Source of the DNA: Actinomycetota bacterium
GTDB taxonomy: Bacteria; Actinomycetota; Actinomycetes; Streptosporangiales; Streptosporangiaceae
Direction of reading: 5' to 3'
NCBI GenBank assembly: GCA_019240215.1
Contig: JAFAYQ010000062.1
Coordinates: forward strand, 62,001 to 126,000
Length of the DNA stretch: 64,000 nucleotides
In this document: piece by piece, positions 17,276 through 25,209 of the stretch
How the letters are laid out: every line of letters starts with the position of its first letter
Position numbering within the stretch: position 1 is the first letter of the stretch
Notes under the pieces: generated by a model
Database searches by the model: none
What the model was told of the DNA's origin: nothing
The model's input: the letters and a program-made list of their open reading frames with translations, nothing else
Program-made: the position numbers and the translations under genes

Positions 17276-17796
17276 AGGTCCTTGACGAGGACGACGAAGT
17301 ACAGGTCGTCGCGCCGGGGGCGGGCGTAGCGGGAGTCGGCCGGGAACGGCCGGGTCTCGCCGGTGCGGGCGAAGCCGCGGCGCTCGTAGTAGGCGATGAG
17401 CTTGTCCTGCTGAGCGAGCACGGTCATCTCCAGGCGGCGGGCGTTGAACGCGGTGACCGCCTGGCGCTCGGCTTCGGCCATGAGCTGGCGGCCGATACCG
17501 CCGCCCTGGGCCGTGGGCGAGACCGCGAACGTGCCGAAGTAGGCCAGCCCGGCGCCCTGGTTGCGGACCTGGCAGCAGGCGACGAGCTGGCCGTCCTGCT
17601 CGCCGGCCAGCAGCAGCGAGCCGCCCTCGCTGATCATGGCCTCGACCTGATCGGTGCTGATGCGCTCGCCTTCGACCAGGTCGGCTTCGCTGGTCCAGCC
17701 GGCCCGGCTGTCGCTCCCGCGGTAGGCGGACTTGATCAGCTTCGTCAGCGTGTCCGTGTCCGCGGCGCGGGCCGGGCGGATCCGCAGGTCACTCAC
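17269..17796 (-). CDS. GNAT-family N-acetyltransferase
   Basis: The 175-residue protein has the GNAT fold. Motif A is seen in FAVSPTAQGGGIGRQLMAEAE (about 95-115), with the acetyl-CoA pyrophosphate loop Q-G-G-G-I-G, and motif B in LIAYYERRGFARTGE (about 138-152). The GTG start overlaps the end of the VOC gene by 8 bases, so it is the second gene of a VOC-GNAT operon. The acceptor amine is unknown. Confidence 0.88.
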   Translation of the reverse strand: MSDLRIRPARAADTDTLTKLIKSAYRGSDSRAGWTSEADLVEGERISTDQVEAMISEGGSLLLAGEQDGQLVACCQVRNQGAGLAYFGTFAVSPTAQGGGIGRQLMAEAERQAVTAFNARRLEMTVLAQQDKLIAYYERRGFARTGETRPFPADSRYARPRRDDLYFVVLVKDLA

Positions 17797-18349
17797 GGGG
17801 CCGGGGGCCGAGCAGGTCCCAGCGGTTGCCGGCCACGTCGCGGAACACCACGACCTGGCCGTACCGCTCCGAGCGGGGCTCGCCCTCGAACTGGACGCCG
17901 TACTCGGTCATCCGCTGGTAGGCGGCGGCGAAGTCGTCGACCCGCAGGAACAGGCCGACCCGGCCCGCGAACTGGTGGCCGACCCCGGCCTGCTGGGTGG
18001 GGCCGTCGGCCTGGGCCAGCAGCAGGCCGGTCTGGGCGCCGGGCGGGCGGACCACCACCCAGCGCTTGGGGCGCTGGCCGATGGTGGTCTGGTCCGGGGA
18101 GTCCTCGGCCAGCTCGAACCCCAGCCCGTTGACGAAGAAGTCGATGGCCTGGTCGTAGTCGTCGACCACGACGGCCGTGTGCTCCAGGTGCATGGAGGCC
18201 AGGCTAGGGCGGGCCGCCGGGGGCGCGAAGGAGCAACCAGGCCGGTGCCCCTCGGTCGTCATCGCGCCGCACTCGGGGCAGACCAGCCGCGCCCAGCAGG
18301 CCGCGTCGCCACCCTCCGGCTCGTCGTCCACGTCGTCCGCAGAAGCCAT
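17789..18349 (-). CDS. Zinc-ribbon + VOC (glyoxalase/bleomycin-resistance-like) fusion
   Basis: The product is 186 residues. The first 55 hold a cysteine/histidine cluster (CWARLVCPECGAMTTEGHRPGC) resembling a small zinc ribbon. From MHLEHTAVVVDDYDQAIDFF onward it is a VOC-fold protein with paired beta-alpha-beta-beta-beta modules. The ATG at 18349 is supported by TACCCT six bases upstream, a leaderless actinobacterial -10 box. The internal ATG at 18193 has no purine-rich ribosome site. VOC proteins are metal-dependent isomerases, lyases, dioxygenases or drug-binding proteins; the activity here is open. It is followed by the GNAT gene with an 8-base overlap. Confidence 0.75.
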   Translation of the reverse strand: MASADDVDDEPEGGDAACWARLVCPECGAMTTEGHRPGCSFAPPAARPSLASMHLEHTAVVVDDYDQAIDFFVNGLGFELAEDSPDQTTIGQRPKRWVVVRPPGAQTGLLLAQADGPTQQAGVGHQFAGRVGLFLRVDDFAAAYQRMTEYGVQFEGEPRSERYGQVVVFRDVAGNRWDLLGPRPRE

Positions 18350-18355
18350 AGCCCG

Positions 18356-18361
18356 AGGGTA
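18356..18361 (-). promoter_or_regulatory. Leaderless -10 box for VOC gene
   Basis: TACCCT on the minus strand lies six bases before the ATG at 18349 and matches the TANNNT box of leaderless actinobacterial transcripts. No ribosome site is present, which fits a leaderless mRNA. Confidence 0.4.
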
Positions 18362-18400
18362 ACGACACATAATCCGGTGGAGGAGGGATAAGTAGGGGGC

Positions 18401-18829
18401 GTGACTGGCCCAGTGAAACCACCAGACGAAATCGAGCCCGGCGGCCTCGGCACGCCCGTGGCCCCGCCCGCCACCGACGAGCTGGACCCGGACGAGGTGC
18501 CGGACGAGCTGCTGGCGGAATTCTCGTCGCTGACCACGCCGTACTGCTGGGTGATCACCGAGGATCTGGTCGCCCGCTACGACGGGGCCGAACCGTCGGC
18601 GGTCGGGCGGGCCGGGCCCGAGGCGGCGGTCGCCGAGGATGTGCGGGAAGCCCTCACCGCCGGGCGCTTTTTCCGGCTGGCGGATGACCGCGGCCGTGCC
18701 TACGCGATCGGCCGCCTGTACGACCCGTCCGGTGAGAACGAGCAGGCCCCGCTGAACGACTTCGGCCGCGACACCTGGGACGCCGAGCGCATCGAGTACC
18801 GCTTCGAAGGCCAGTGGCAGCCGGTTTAG
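18401..18829 (+). CDS. Conserved hypothetical protein
   Basis: The 142-residue acidic protein has a Pro/Asp/Glu-rich disordered N-terminus (about 1-38), then a compact alpha/beta region (LTTPYCWVITEDLVARYDG ... RFFRLADDRGRAYAIGRLYD). It starts with GTG downstream of GGAGGAGGG and is divergent from the VOC gene. I do not recognise the family and see no catalytic motif, membrane segment or signal peptide. The repeated R-L-D-D/R-L-Y-D pattern could be a small binding domain. Confidence 0.65.
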   Translation: MTGPVKPPDEIEPGGLGTPVAPPATDELDPDEVPDELLAEFSSLTTPYCWVITEDLVARYDGAEPSAVGRAGPEAAVAEDVREALTAGRFFRLADDRGRAYAIGRLYDPSGENEQAPLNDFGRDTWDAERIEYRFEGQWQPV

Positions 18830-18868
18830 GCGCGGCCACGGCCGGGCGCGGCCTGGTAACCGCCGGGC

Positions 18869-20266
18869 TCAGACCCCCGTCTCGGCCTTGATCTGGCCGG
18901 CCTGGTGGGCGGCGGTCAGGGCGGCGAAGTCGCGCTCGTTCTGGTCGGCGTAAGCGACCGCGAAGTCGGCCACCGCGTCGTCGAACTGGGTCGAGGTACC
19001 CAGGTAGGCGGCGATGGCGATCCGGTCGCCGGACCGGGCGTGGGCGCGGGCCAGGGCCTGGCCGCACAGCTGGCCGTAGCGGTGCATGGTGGCGGTCGGC
19101 ATCGCCTCGACCGGGGCTGAGTACTTCCAGTCGCGCAGCTGCCGCAGGTAGCTGTCGCCGACCCCGGACTCGTTCCCCGGGGCCGGGTGCCAGCCCAGGA
19201 AGATGTCGCTGGTGGCCTGCATGAGCTGCTGGCCGGTCACCACCCGCTTGCCCTGGCTGAGGTACCGGGTCGGCCCCGCGAACTGGCTCAGGGCCGAGGT
19301 GGTGGCCTGCTTGACCTGGAGCATCAGCAGGTCCGAGTCGTCCCGGCCGGTCAGCAGGAGGATCCAGCAGCCCATCCCGACGCTGCCCACGCCGACCACC
19401 TTGCGGGCGGCGTCGGCCACCTGGAAGCGGTTCAGCAGGTACTGCCGGTCGGGCGGCAGGCTGCGCCGGTACACCGCGAGTACGTGCTCGAGGCCGGGCC
19501 GGGAGGTGTTCGCGACCTGGGGTCCGGGCAGGTCGTCGACCGGGACGACCAGCGGCGGGCGGGCGATGATGCGGGGCCGGCCGTGGACGGTGTGCACCAG
19601 GTCGCGGACCGACTCGCGGGCGTCCCGGTTCTGCAGCCGGGCCAGGTCCTCCCGGCCGAGCTTGCGCAGCCCGCTGCCGATCGCCTTCTGATACTGGGCG
19701 CCGAGCTCGTCCAGTTCGGCGGCGGCGTACCAGACCGCAAGTTCCGCCTGCCCGGCCAGCTCGTGCATGGTCGTGCGGTAGCGGGCGACCGCCGCCCGCA
19801 CCAGGTCGCGGCGCTTGGCCGGGCGGTCGCCGTTGACCCGGGCGGCCACCTCGATGCTGGTGGCCAGGCGCTTGACGTCCCACTCCCAGGGCGCGGGCAG
19901 CGTCTCGTCGAAGTCGTTGACGTCGAAGACCAGGCGGCGCTCGGGTGAGGCGTAGACGCCGAAGTTCGACAGGTGCGCGTCGCCGCAGGCCTGCACGGTG
20001 ATGCCGGTCGCCGGGGTACCGGCCAGGTCGGTCGCCATGATCAGGGCGGCGCCCCGCAGGAAGGCGAACGGCGAGGCCAGCATCCGGCCGTACCGGATCG
20101 GCAGCAGGTCGGCGATCCGGCCCCGGCCCTGCTGCTCGAGCAGGGCGACCGGGTCAGGCCGGTCGGCGGCGGGCTCGAACACCGCGTGGCTGCGGCGCGG
20201 CGCCGTTGTCCGCGCGGCCTTACCGTGCTCGGCCCGCTCAGCTGGCAACTGTTCGTTGGCGTTCAT
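18869..20266 (-). CDS. DUF2252 family protein
   Basis: The 465-residue protein matches DUF2252, a family with an atypical kinase/phosphotransferase-like fold. It shows RYGRMLASPFAFLRGAA, CGDAHLSNFGVYASPERRLV, FDVNDFDET, then WDVKRLATS and a C-terminal YADQNERDFAAL. The GDAHLSNFG and DVNDFDET blocks resemble the HxDxxxxN and Dx(D/E) catalytic parts of aminoglycoside kinases. A perfect AAAGGAGG six bases upstream fixes the ATG at 20266. That ATG overlaps the aquaporin stop (ATGA), so the two are translationally coupled. The substrate is unknown. Confidence 0.88.
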   Translation of the reverse strand: MNANEQLPAERAEHGKAARTTAPRRSHAVFEPAADRPDPVALLEQQGRGRIADLLPIRYGRMLASPFAFLRGAALIMATDLAGTPATGITVQACGDAHLSNFGVYASPERRLVFDVNDFDETLPAPWEWDVKRLATSIEVAARVNGDRPAKRRDLVRAAVARYRTTMHELAGQAELAVWYAAAELDELGAQYQKAIGSGLRKLGREDLARLQNRDARESVRDLVHTVHGRPRIIARPPLVVPVDDLPGPQVANTSRPGLEHVLAVYRRSLPPDRQYLLNRFQVADAARKVVGVGSVGMGCWILLLTGRDDSDLLMLQVKQATTSALSQFAGPTRYLSQGKRVVTGQQLMQATSDIFLGWHPAPGNESGVGDSYLRQLRDWKYSAPVEAMPTATMHRYGQLCGQALARAHARSGDRIAIAAYLGTSTQFDDAVADFAVAYADQNERDFAALTAAHQAGQIKAETGV

Positions 20267-21135
20267 CGGGTACCTCCTTTTTCTCCGGTGGGCCCGGAGG
20301 GCGGGGCGATCGGGCCGGGCCGCCACCCGGTCCCGAGCGTGCCCTGGGCGGCCCGCCGCCCGACCCGGCCGCCGCCGGGGCCGCGCAGCACCCAGGCGGC
20401 GCCGACCGCGATGACCGCGCCCGCCACCGGGCCGGCCAGGTAGACCCACCAGGCGGTCCAGTCGCCGGTGACCAGGGCCGGCCCCAGCGACCGGGCCGGG
20501 TTCATCGACGCGCCGCTCACGGGGGCGCCGAACAGGCCGGCCAGGGCGATGTAGCTGCCGACCCCGAGGGCGGCGAACGAACCCACCTGCTGGGCGCCCG
20601 ACGCGGTGCCCAGGATCACGCTGACGAGGCCGGTGGTCAGCACGATTTCCCAGATCAGGGCGACCGGGGCGGAGATCCCGGCCCCGGGCAGGGTCAGGCC
20701 GACGTGGCGGGGCATCCCCAGCAGGCCCCGCAGCAGCAGCGCCGCCAGCACCGCGCCGGCGTACTGGGCGACGAGGTAGCCGGGCACCCGCCGCCACGGG
20801 AAGTCACCGCGCAGCGCGAACGCCAGGCTGACGGCCGGGTTGAGGTGGGCACCGGAGACCGTGCCCATGAACAAGATGATCGCCATCACCATCAGGGCCG
20901 GGGCGACCACCCGGGCCGAGGCGGGCACCGCGTGGCCGCCGAACCGCGCGTTCACCACCCCGCCGCCCGCCGCCACCAGCACCAGGAAGAACGTGCCGAG
21001 CAGCTCGCTGAACAAGCGGCGGCCTTCGTACTGGGCGTCCCAGAAGTCGAACTGCCGGGCGAACGCATTCGGGCGGCCGAACATCGCCAGCTCGGTGTCG
21101 TGGGTCGGCGTCTCGATGTCCTGCGTTGGCCGCAT
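20263..21135 (-). CDS. MIP-family channel (aquaporin/glycerol facilitator)
   Basis: The 290-residue membrane protein has the two half-helix motifs of the family, HLNPAVS (about residue 102) and SMNPARS (about residue 218), with six membrane segments between about 40 and 260. The N-terminus has about 38 soluble residues and the C-terminus a Pro/Gly-rich tail. The length and the AFALRGDFPWRRVPGYLVAQ loop are typical of actinobacterial aquaporins. It passes water or small neutral solutes across the inner membrane. It is coupled by ATGA to DUF2252 and divergent from the penicillin-binding protein. Confidence 0.9.
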   Translation of the reverse strand: MRPTQDIETPTHDTELAMFGRPNAFARQFDFWDAQYEGRRLFSELLGTFFLVLVAAGGGVVNARFGGHAVPASARVVAPALMVMAIILFMGTVSGAHLNPAVSLAFALRGDFPWRRVPGYLVAQYAGAVLAALLLRGLLGMPRHVGLTLPGAGISAPVALIWEIVLTTGLVSVILGTASGAQQVGSFAALGVGSYIALAGLFGAPVSGASMNPARSLGPALVTGDWTAWWVYLAGPVAGAVIAVGAAWVLRGPGGGRVGRRAAQGTLGTGWRPGPIAPPSGPTGEKGGTR

Positions 21136-21153
21136 GGCTCAGCGTAACGTCCC

Positions 21154-21179
21154 CGATCGTGCCCGGGTGGGCATGATCG
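21154..21179. promoter_or_regulatory. Inverted repeat between aquaporin and PBP genes
   Basis: CGATCGTGCCC (21154-21164) and GGGCATGATCG (21169-21179) are 11-base arms with one mismatch (a G-T pair in RNA) around GGGT. They lie in the 63-base divergent gap. It could be an operator for both genes or a 5' hairpin of the PBP mRNA. Confidence 0.45.
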
Positions 21180-21198
21180 CTGCGTACGCTCTCTGGCT

Positions 21199-23106
21199 AT
21201 GGGTGGCATCAGGGGGCACAACCACGGGCACAGATTCCGGCGGTCCCGGTGGGCGGCGGCGGCCTGCACGGGGATTTTGGGGCTGGGGGTGCTGCTGAGT
21301 GCGTGCAGCAGCGGCCCGAAACCGGAAACCACGGCCAGCGCGTACCTGTCCGACTGGGCCAAGCAAGACTGGTCGGGGATGCAGGCGCTGGTCAGCAACC
21401 CACCCGCCAACTTCACGGCGGTCAACCAGGCCGCGTTCACCGCGCTGACCGTCCAGCAGGCCAGCTTCAGCGGCGGCCAGGTCACCACCAAGGGCAAGAC
21501 CGCGAGCGAGCCGGTGACCGAGAAGTTCCAGCTGCAGGGGCTGGGCCCGGTGAGCCTGGCCACCACGCTGCGGCTGGTGAACACCACCAACGGCAAGTGG
21601 CTGGTGCAGTGGTCACCGGCCACGATCACGCCCAAGCTGGCGGCGGGCGACAAATTGTCGCTGCTGACCACCTGGCCGGCCCGGGCCGCGATCCTCGGGG
21701 CCAACGGCCAGGCGCTGACCACCCAGGCCGACAACGTCACGGTCGGCGTCGAGGGCAGCCGCGTCAAGGACGCCACCGCGCTGACCAAGGCGCTGGTCAG
21801 CGCGGGCGCGACCCAGCAGCAGGCCAGCAGCGCGGTCAGCGCCGCCCAGGCCCACCCGACGTTCTTCGAGCCCGTGTTCACCGTCAGCCAGGCCCGCTAC
21901 CAGCAGCTCAAGCCGACCTTGTACCCGCTGCCGGGCACCGTGTTCGAATCTTCAACCGCTCAGCAGGCGATCACCTCGGGGCTGTCGTCGGGGATCGTCG
22001 GCACGGTCGGCGCGGTCACCGCCCAGGAGCTGAAGGACCTCGGCGGCGCCTACAACGCGTCCAGCGTGGTCGGCCAGACCGGCCTGGAGGCGTCGGCCGA
22101 AAAGCAGCTGGCCGGCACCCCGTCCGCCACCGTCCAGGTCGTCACCGCGGCGGGCGCGCACGTGGCCACGCTGGCCACCCTGACCGGGAAGGCGGGCACG
22201 CCGGTCAAGACCACGATCGACCCGAACGTCCAGAACGCGGCCGAGTCGGCCCTGACGGCCAAGACCCCCAAGGGCAAGAGCGCGGCGCTGGTCGCGGTCG
22301 ACGCCAGCACCGGGGACCTGCTGGCCGTCGCCAACACCAACGCCGGCGGCTACGACCAGGCGATCCTCGGCGGTTTCGCGCCCGGGTCGACGTTCAAGGT
22401 GCTGACCTCGACCGCGCTGATCGGCAAGGGCCTGAGCCCCACCTCGGCCGCCAGCTGCCCGACGACCGCGACCGTGGACGGCGAGGTGTTCCACAACTCC
22501 GACGGCGAGGGCCAGGTCAACGACCTGCTGCACGCGTTCGCGGAGTCCTGCAACACCGCCTTCATCGGGCTGGCGACCAGCAAGCTGCAGGCCTCAGACT
22601 TCCCGTCGGTGGCCTCCACCTACCGGCTGGGCCGGGCCATCCAGATGGGGACCCCGGCCTTCGCCGGGTCGGTGCCGCAGCCCAAGGACGCGGCCGACCT
22701 GGCCGCCACCTCGATCGGCCAGGGCCGGGTGCTGCTGTCCCCGCTCAACCTGGCCATGGTGGCGGCCGCGGTCGACACCGGCACGGTCCGGGCCCCGCGG
22801 CTGGTCACCGGGGCCCCGGACGACACCGCCGCCACCTCCACGCTGCCGTCGAACGTGGTCACCGACCTGCACCAGATGATGGCGCAGGTGGTGGCGTCGG
22901 GCACCGCGGCCGGCCAGGGCCTGCCGGGCGGCACCGACGCCAAGACCGGGACCGCCGAGTACGGCACCAGCAACCCGCTCAAGATCGACGCCTGGCTGAT
23001 GGGGTTCAAGGACAACGTGGCGTTCGCGGTCCTGGTCATCGATTCCCCCGGCAACGGCGGCCCGACCGACGGCCCGATCGCAGCCGACTTCCTCAGCCAC
23101 ATGTAG
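21199..23106 (+). CDS. Penicillin-binding transpeptidase lipoprotein (MecA-N/PBP2a-like class B)
   Basis: The 635-residue protein has a basic N-terminus and lipobox LLSAC (C near residue 36), so it is a membrane-anchored lipoprotein. An NTF2-like MecA-N domain follows (about 42-150), then a PBP dimerisation region (about 150-340) and a transpeptidase domain. The active-site motifs are GSTFK (S near 397), SCN (near 450) and KTGTAEYG (near 581). It cross-links peptidoglycan outside the membrane. The MecA-N type often has low beta-lactam affinity, so resistance is possible but not shown. The flavoprotein gene follows after 10 bases. Confidence 0.9.
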   Translation: MGGIRGHNHGHRFRRSRWAAAACTGILGLGVLLSACSSGPKPETTASAYLSDWAKQDWSGMQALVSNPPANFTAVNQAAFTALTVQQASFSGGQVTTKGKTASEPVTEKFQLQGLGPVSLATTLRLVNTTNGKWLVQWSPATITPKLAAGDKLSLLTTWPARAAILGANGQALTTQADNVTVGVEGSRVKDATALTKALVSAGATQQQASSAVSAAQAHPTFFEPVFTVSQARYQQLKPTLYPLPGTVFESSTAQQAITSGLSSGIVGTVGAVTAQELKDLGGAYNASSVVGQTGLEASAEKQLAGTPSATVQVVTAAGAHVATLATLTGKAGTPVKTTIDPNVQNAAESALTAKTPKGKSAALVAVDASTGDLLAVANTNAGGYDQAILGGFAPGSTFKVLTSTALIGKGLSPTSAASCPTTATVDGEVFHNSDGEGQVNDLLHAFAESCNTAFIGLATSKLQASDFPSVASTYRLGRAIQMGTPAFAGSVPQPKDAADLAATSIGQGRVLLSPLNLAMVAAAVDTGTVRAPRLVTGAPDDTAATSTLPSNVVTDLHQMMAQVVASGTAAGQGLPGGTDAKTGTAEYGTSNPLKIDAWLMGFKDNVAFAVLVIDSPGNGGPTDGPIAADFLSHM

Positions 23107-23116
23107 CGTTCACCGG

Positions 23117-24502
23117 GTGGAAAACTTCGAGGTAGCCGTCCTGGGGGCCGGTTCGGCGGGCGAATACGTGGCGGGCGACCTGGCCACCGCAGGCCGGTCG
23201 GTGGCGCTGGTGGAGAAGCTGCGGGTCGGCGGCGAGTGCCCGTTCGTGTCGTGCGTGCCGAGCAAGGCCATGCTCCGGTCGGCCGAGGCCCGCGCCGACG
23301 CCGGGCGGCTGGTGGACCTGGGCGGGGCCGCCCGGCCGGTCGAGCTGGGATCGGCCGCGGCGGCGTTCCGGACCGCCACCGCCCGGCGCGACCAGCTGGC
23401 CCACGACCGGCACGACGACGGCCACGCCGAGGAGGCCGAGCGGCGCGGGGTGACGCTGATCCGCGGCCGCGGCCAGGTGGTCTCCCCCGGCCTGCTCGAG
23501 GTGGACGGCCGCCAGCTCGGCTACCTGCACCTGGTGGTGGCGACCGGGTCCGAGCCGGCCGTCCCGCCGATCACCGGGCTGGACACGGTGGCCTACTGGA
23601 CCAGCGACCGGGCCCTGTCCGAGCCCGACCGGCCGGCCTCGGTCGCGATCCTCGGCGGCGGCCCCATCGGCTGCGAGTTCGCCCAGATCTACGCCGGCTT
23701 CGGGGCGGCGGTGACCGTCATCGAGTCGATGCCGCGGCTGGTCAGCAACGAGCCGCCGATCATCGGCGCGGCCATGGCCGGGGTGCTGCACCAGGCCGGG
23801 GCCGGCGTCCGGCTGGAGGCGAAGGTCACGGCGGTCGAAGCGGCCCCCGGCGGCGGGACGCGGATCCTGTTCGAGGACGGGCCGCCGGTTGAGGCCGAGC
23901 GGCTGATCCTGGCGGTCGGCCGGACCCCGGTCACCGGCGGGCTGGGCCTGGACCGGCTCGGGATCGAGCCCGATGCCCGGGGCGCCCTCGAGGTCGACCC
24001 CTACTGCCGGGTCCGCGGGCACCAGCACGTGTGGGCGGCCGGCGACGTGACCGGGATCGCGCCCTACACCCACGGCGCCGACTATCAGGCCCAGGTGGTG
24101 CTGGACAACATTGCCGACCGGCGCCGGAAGGCCGACTACCGGTCGATGCCCCGGGTCGTGTACACCCGGCCGCCGATGGCCAGCGTGGGAATGACCGAAG
24201 AGCAGGCCACCACGGCCGGGATCGACGTACTGACCGCCACCGCCGACCTGTCCGGGCTGGTGCGCACCAACACCGACGGCGCCCAAGGCGGCACCCTGAT
24301 CCTGGTCGCCGACCGGGATCGCGGCGTCCTGATCGGCGCGGCCGCGGTCGGGCCGGGCGCCGACGACTGGATCTGCGAGGCCGGCCTGGCCATCCGCGGC
24401 GAGGTGCCGCTGGCGGTGCTGACCGACGTGGTGCACCCGTTCCCGACCTACGCCCAGGCCTACGAGCAGCCGCTGCGCGACCTCGCCGCCCAGCTCGGCT
24501 GA
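23117..24502 (+). CDS. FAD-dependent pyridine nucleotide-disulfide oxidoreductase
   Basis: The 461-residue protein has an FAD dinucleotide fold GAGSAGEYVA (10-19) and the redox-active pair in GGECPFVSCVPSKA (about 38-51). An NAD(P) fold ILGGGPIGCEFAQ lies near 178 and an FAD aspartate in VWAAGDVTG near 310. The C-terminal dimerisation domain has HPFPTYAQAYEQ, where the His is the acid/base of the mercuric reductase/lipoamide dehydrogenase family. Lack of the C-terminal vicinal cysteines argues against mercuric reductase. Candidate roles are mycothione reductase-like or a soluble disulfide reductase. GTG start, 10 bases after the PBP stop. Confidence 0.88.
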   Translation: MENFEVAVLGAGSAGEYVAGDLATAGRSVALVEKLRVGGECPFVSCVPSKAMLRSAEARADAGRLVDLGGAARPVELGSAAAAFRTATARRDQLAHDRHDDGHAEEAERRGVTLIRGRGQVVSPGLLEVDGRQLGYLHLVVATGSEPAVPPITGLDTVAYWTSDRALSEPDRPASVAILGGGPIGCEFAQIYAGFGAAVTVIESMPRLVSNEPPIIGAAMAGVLHQAGAGVRLEAKVTAVEAAPGGGTRILFEDGPPVEAERLILAVGRTPVTGGLGLDRLGIEPDARGALEVDPYCRVRGHQHVWAAGDVTGIAPYTHGADYQAQVVLDNIADRRRKADYRSMPRVVYTRPPMASVGMTEEQATTAGIDVLTATADLSGLVRTNTDGAQGGTLILVADRDRGVLIGAAAVGPGADDWICEAGLAIRGEVPLAVLTDVVHPFPTYAQAYEQPLRDLAAQLG

Positions 24503-24517
24503 GCCCGGCTCCGGCTC

Positions 24518-25186
24518 GTGATCCCCCTGCACCGGCTGACGCTGGAGGACCCGTACCTGGGGCTCCAGCTCGTCGGCACGGTCGCCTTCGCGGTGTCCGG
24601 CGCGGCCGTCGCGGTCCGCGCGGGCATGGACTGGCTCGGCGTCGCGGTCCTGGCGGTGGTCACCGCGGTCGGCGGCGGGACCCTGCGCGACCTGCTGCTG
24701 GGCCGGCTGCCGGTGAGCTGGGTGCAGCATCCGTGGCCGGTGTGGGTGGCGCTCGGCACCGCGGCGGCGGTCATCGCCGAGGCCTACTGGCACCGGCGCC
24801 AGGAACCGGACTCGCTGCGGCTGGTGCTGGCGGCCGACGCGGCCGGGCTGGCGGTGTTCACGGTGACCGGGACCGAGCTGGCGCTGGCGGCCGGGACCGG
24901 CGGGCCGGTCGCGGTCCTCTTGGGAATGATCACCGGCACCGGCGGCGGGGTCGCCCGCGACGTGCTGGCCCGCGAACGGCCGCTGCTGCTGGTCGGCCAG
25001 ATCTACGCGCTGACCGCCGCGGCCGGGGCGACCATGCTGGTGGCGCTGACCGAGCTGCACGCCCCGTACGAGGCCGCCCGCTGGTCGGCGGTGGCGGTCA
25101 CGCTGGTGCTGCGGCTGCTGGCGATCCGCTTCTCCTGGTCGCTGCCGCTGATACCGCGGTCCCCCGATGCGTCCCCGGGTGCGTAG
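24518..25186 (+). CDS. TRIC-family (UPF0126) cation channel
   Basis: The 222-residue protein has seven hydrophobic segments in two pseudo-repeats. Each has the glycine-rich kink of TRIC channels: AVGGGTLRDLLLGR (about 50-63) and GTGGGVARDVLARE (about 142-155). Prokaryotic TRIC proteins are trimeric potassium/cation channels. GTG start 15 bases after the flavoprotein stop, so it probably shares that transcript. Only five residues follow the last basic helix end. Confidence 0.88.
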   Translation: MIPLHRLTLEDPYLGLQLVGTVAFAVSGAAVAVRAGMDWLGVAVLAVVTAVGGGTLRDLLLGRLPVSWVQHPWPVWVALGTAAAVIAEAYWHRRQEPDSLRLVLAADAAGLAVFTVTGTELALAAGTGGPVAVLLGMITGTGGGVARDVLARERPLLLVGQIYALTAAAGATMLVALTELHAPYEAARWSAVAVTLVLRLLAIRFSWSLPLIPRSPDASPGA

Positions 25187-25197
25187 TCCGGCCTATT

Positions 25198-25203
25198 TAT
25201 GAT
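25198..25203 (+). promoter_or_regulatory. Leaderless -10 box for the indolepyruvate oxidoreductase gene
   Basis: TATGAT lies exactly six bases before the ATG at 25210, matches TATAAT in five of six positions, and no ribosome site is present. This is the usual arrangement of a leaderless actinobacterial transcript. Confidence 0.55.
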
Positions 25204-25209
25204 GCTGAC

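Noticed and set aside
23117-24502. Mercuric reductase
   Set aside because: The HPFPT motif is shared, but the C-terminal cysteine pair and the N-terminal metal-binding domain are missing and no mer genes are near.
24031-25209. Upstream extension of the indolepyruvate oxidoreductase frame
   Set aside because: It overlaps the flavoprotein and TRIC genes and encodes Arg/Gly-rich nonsense; the TATGAT-N6-ATG at 25210 gives the real start.
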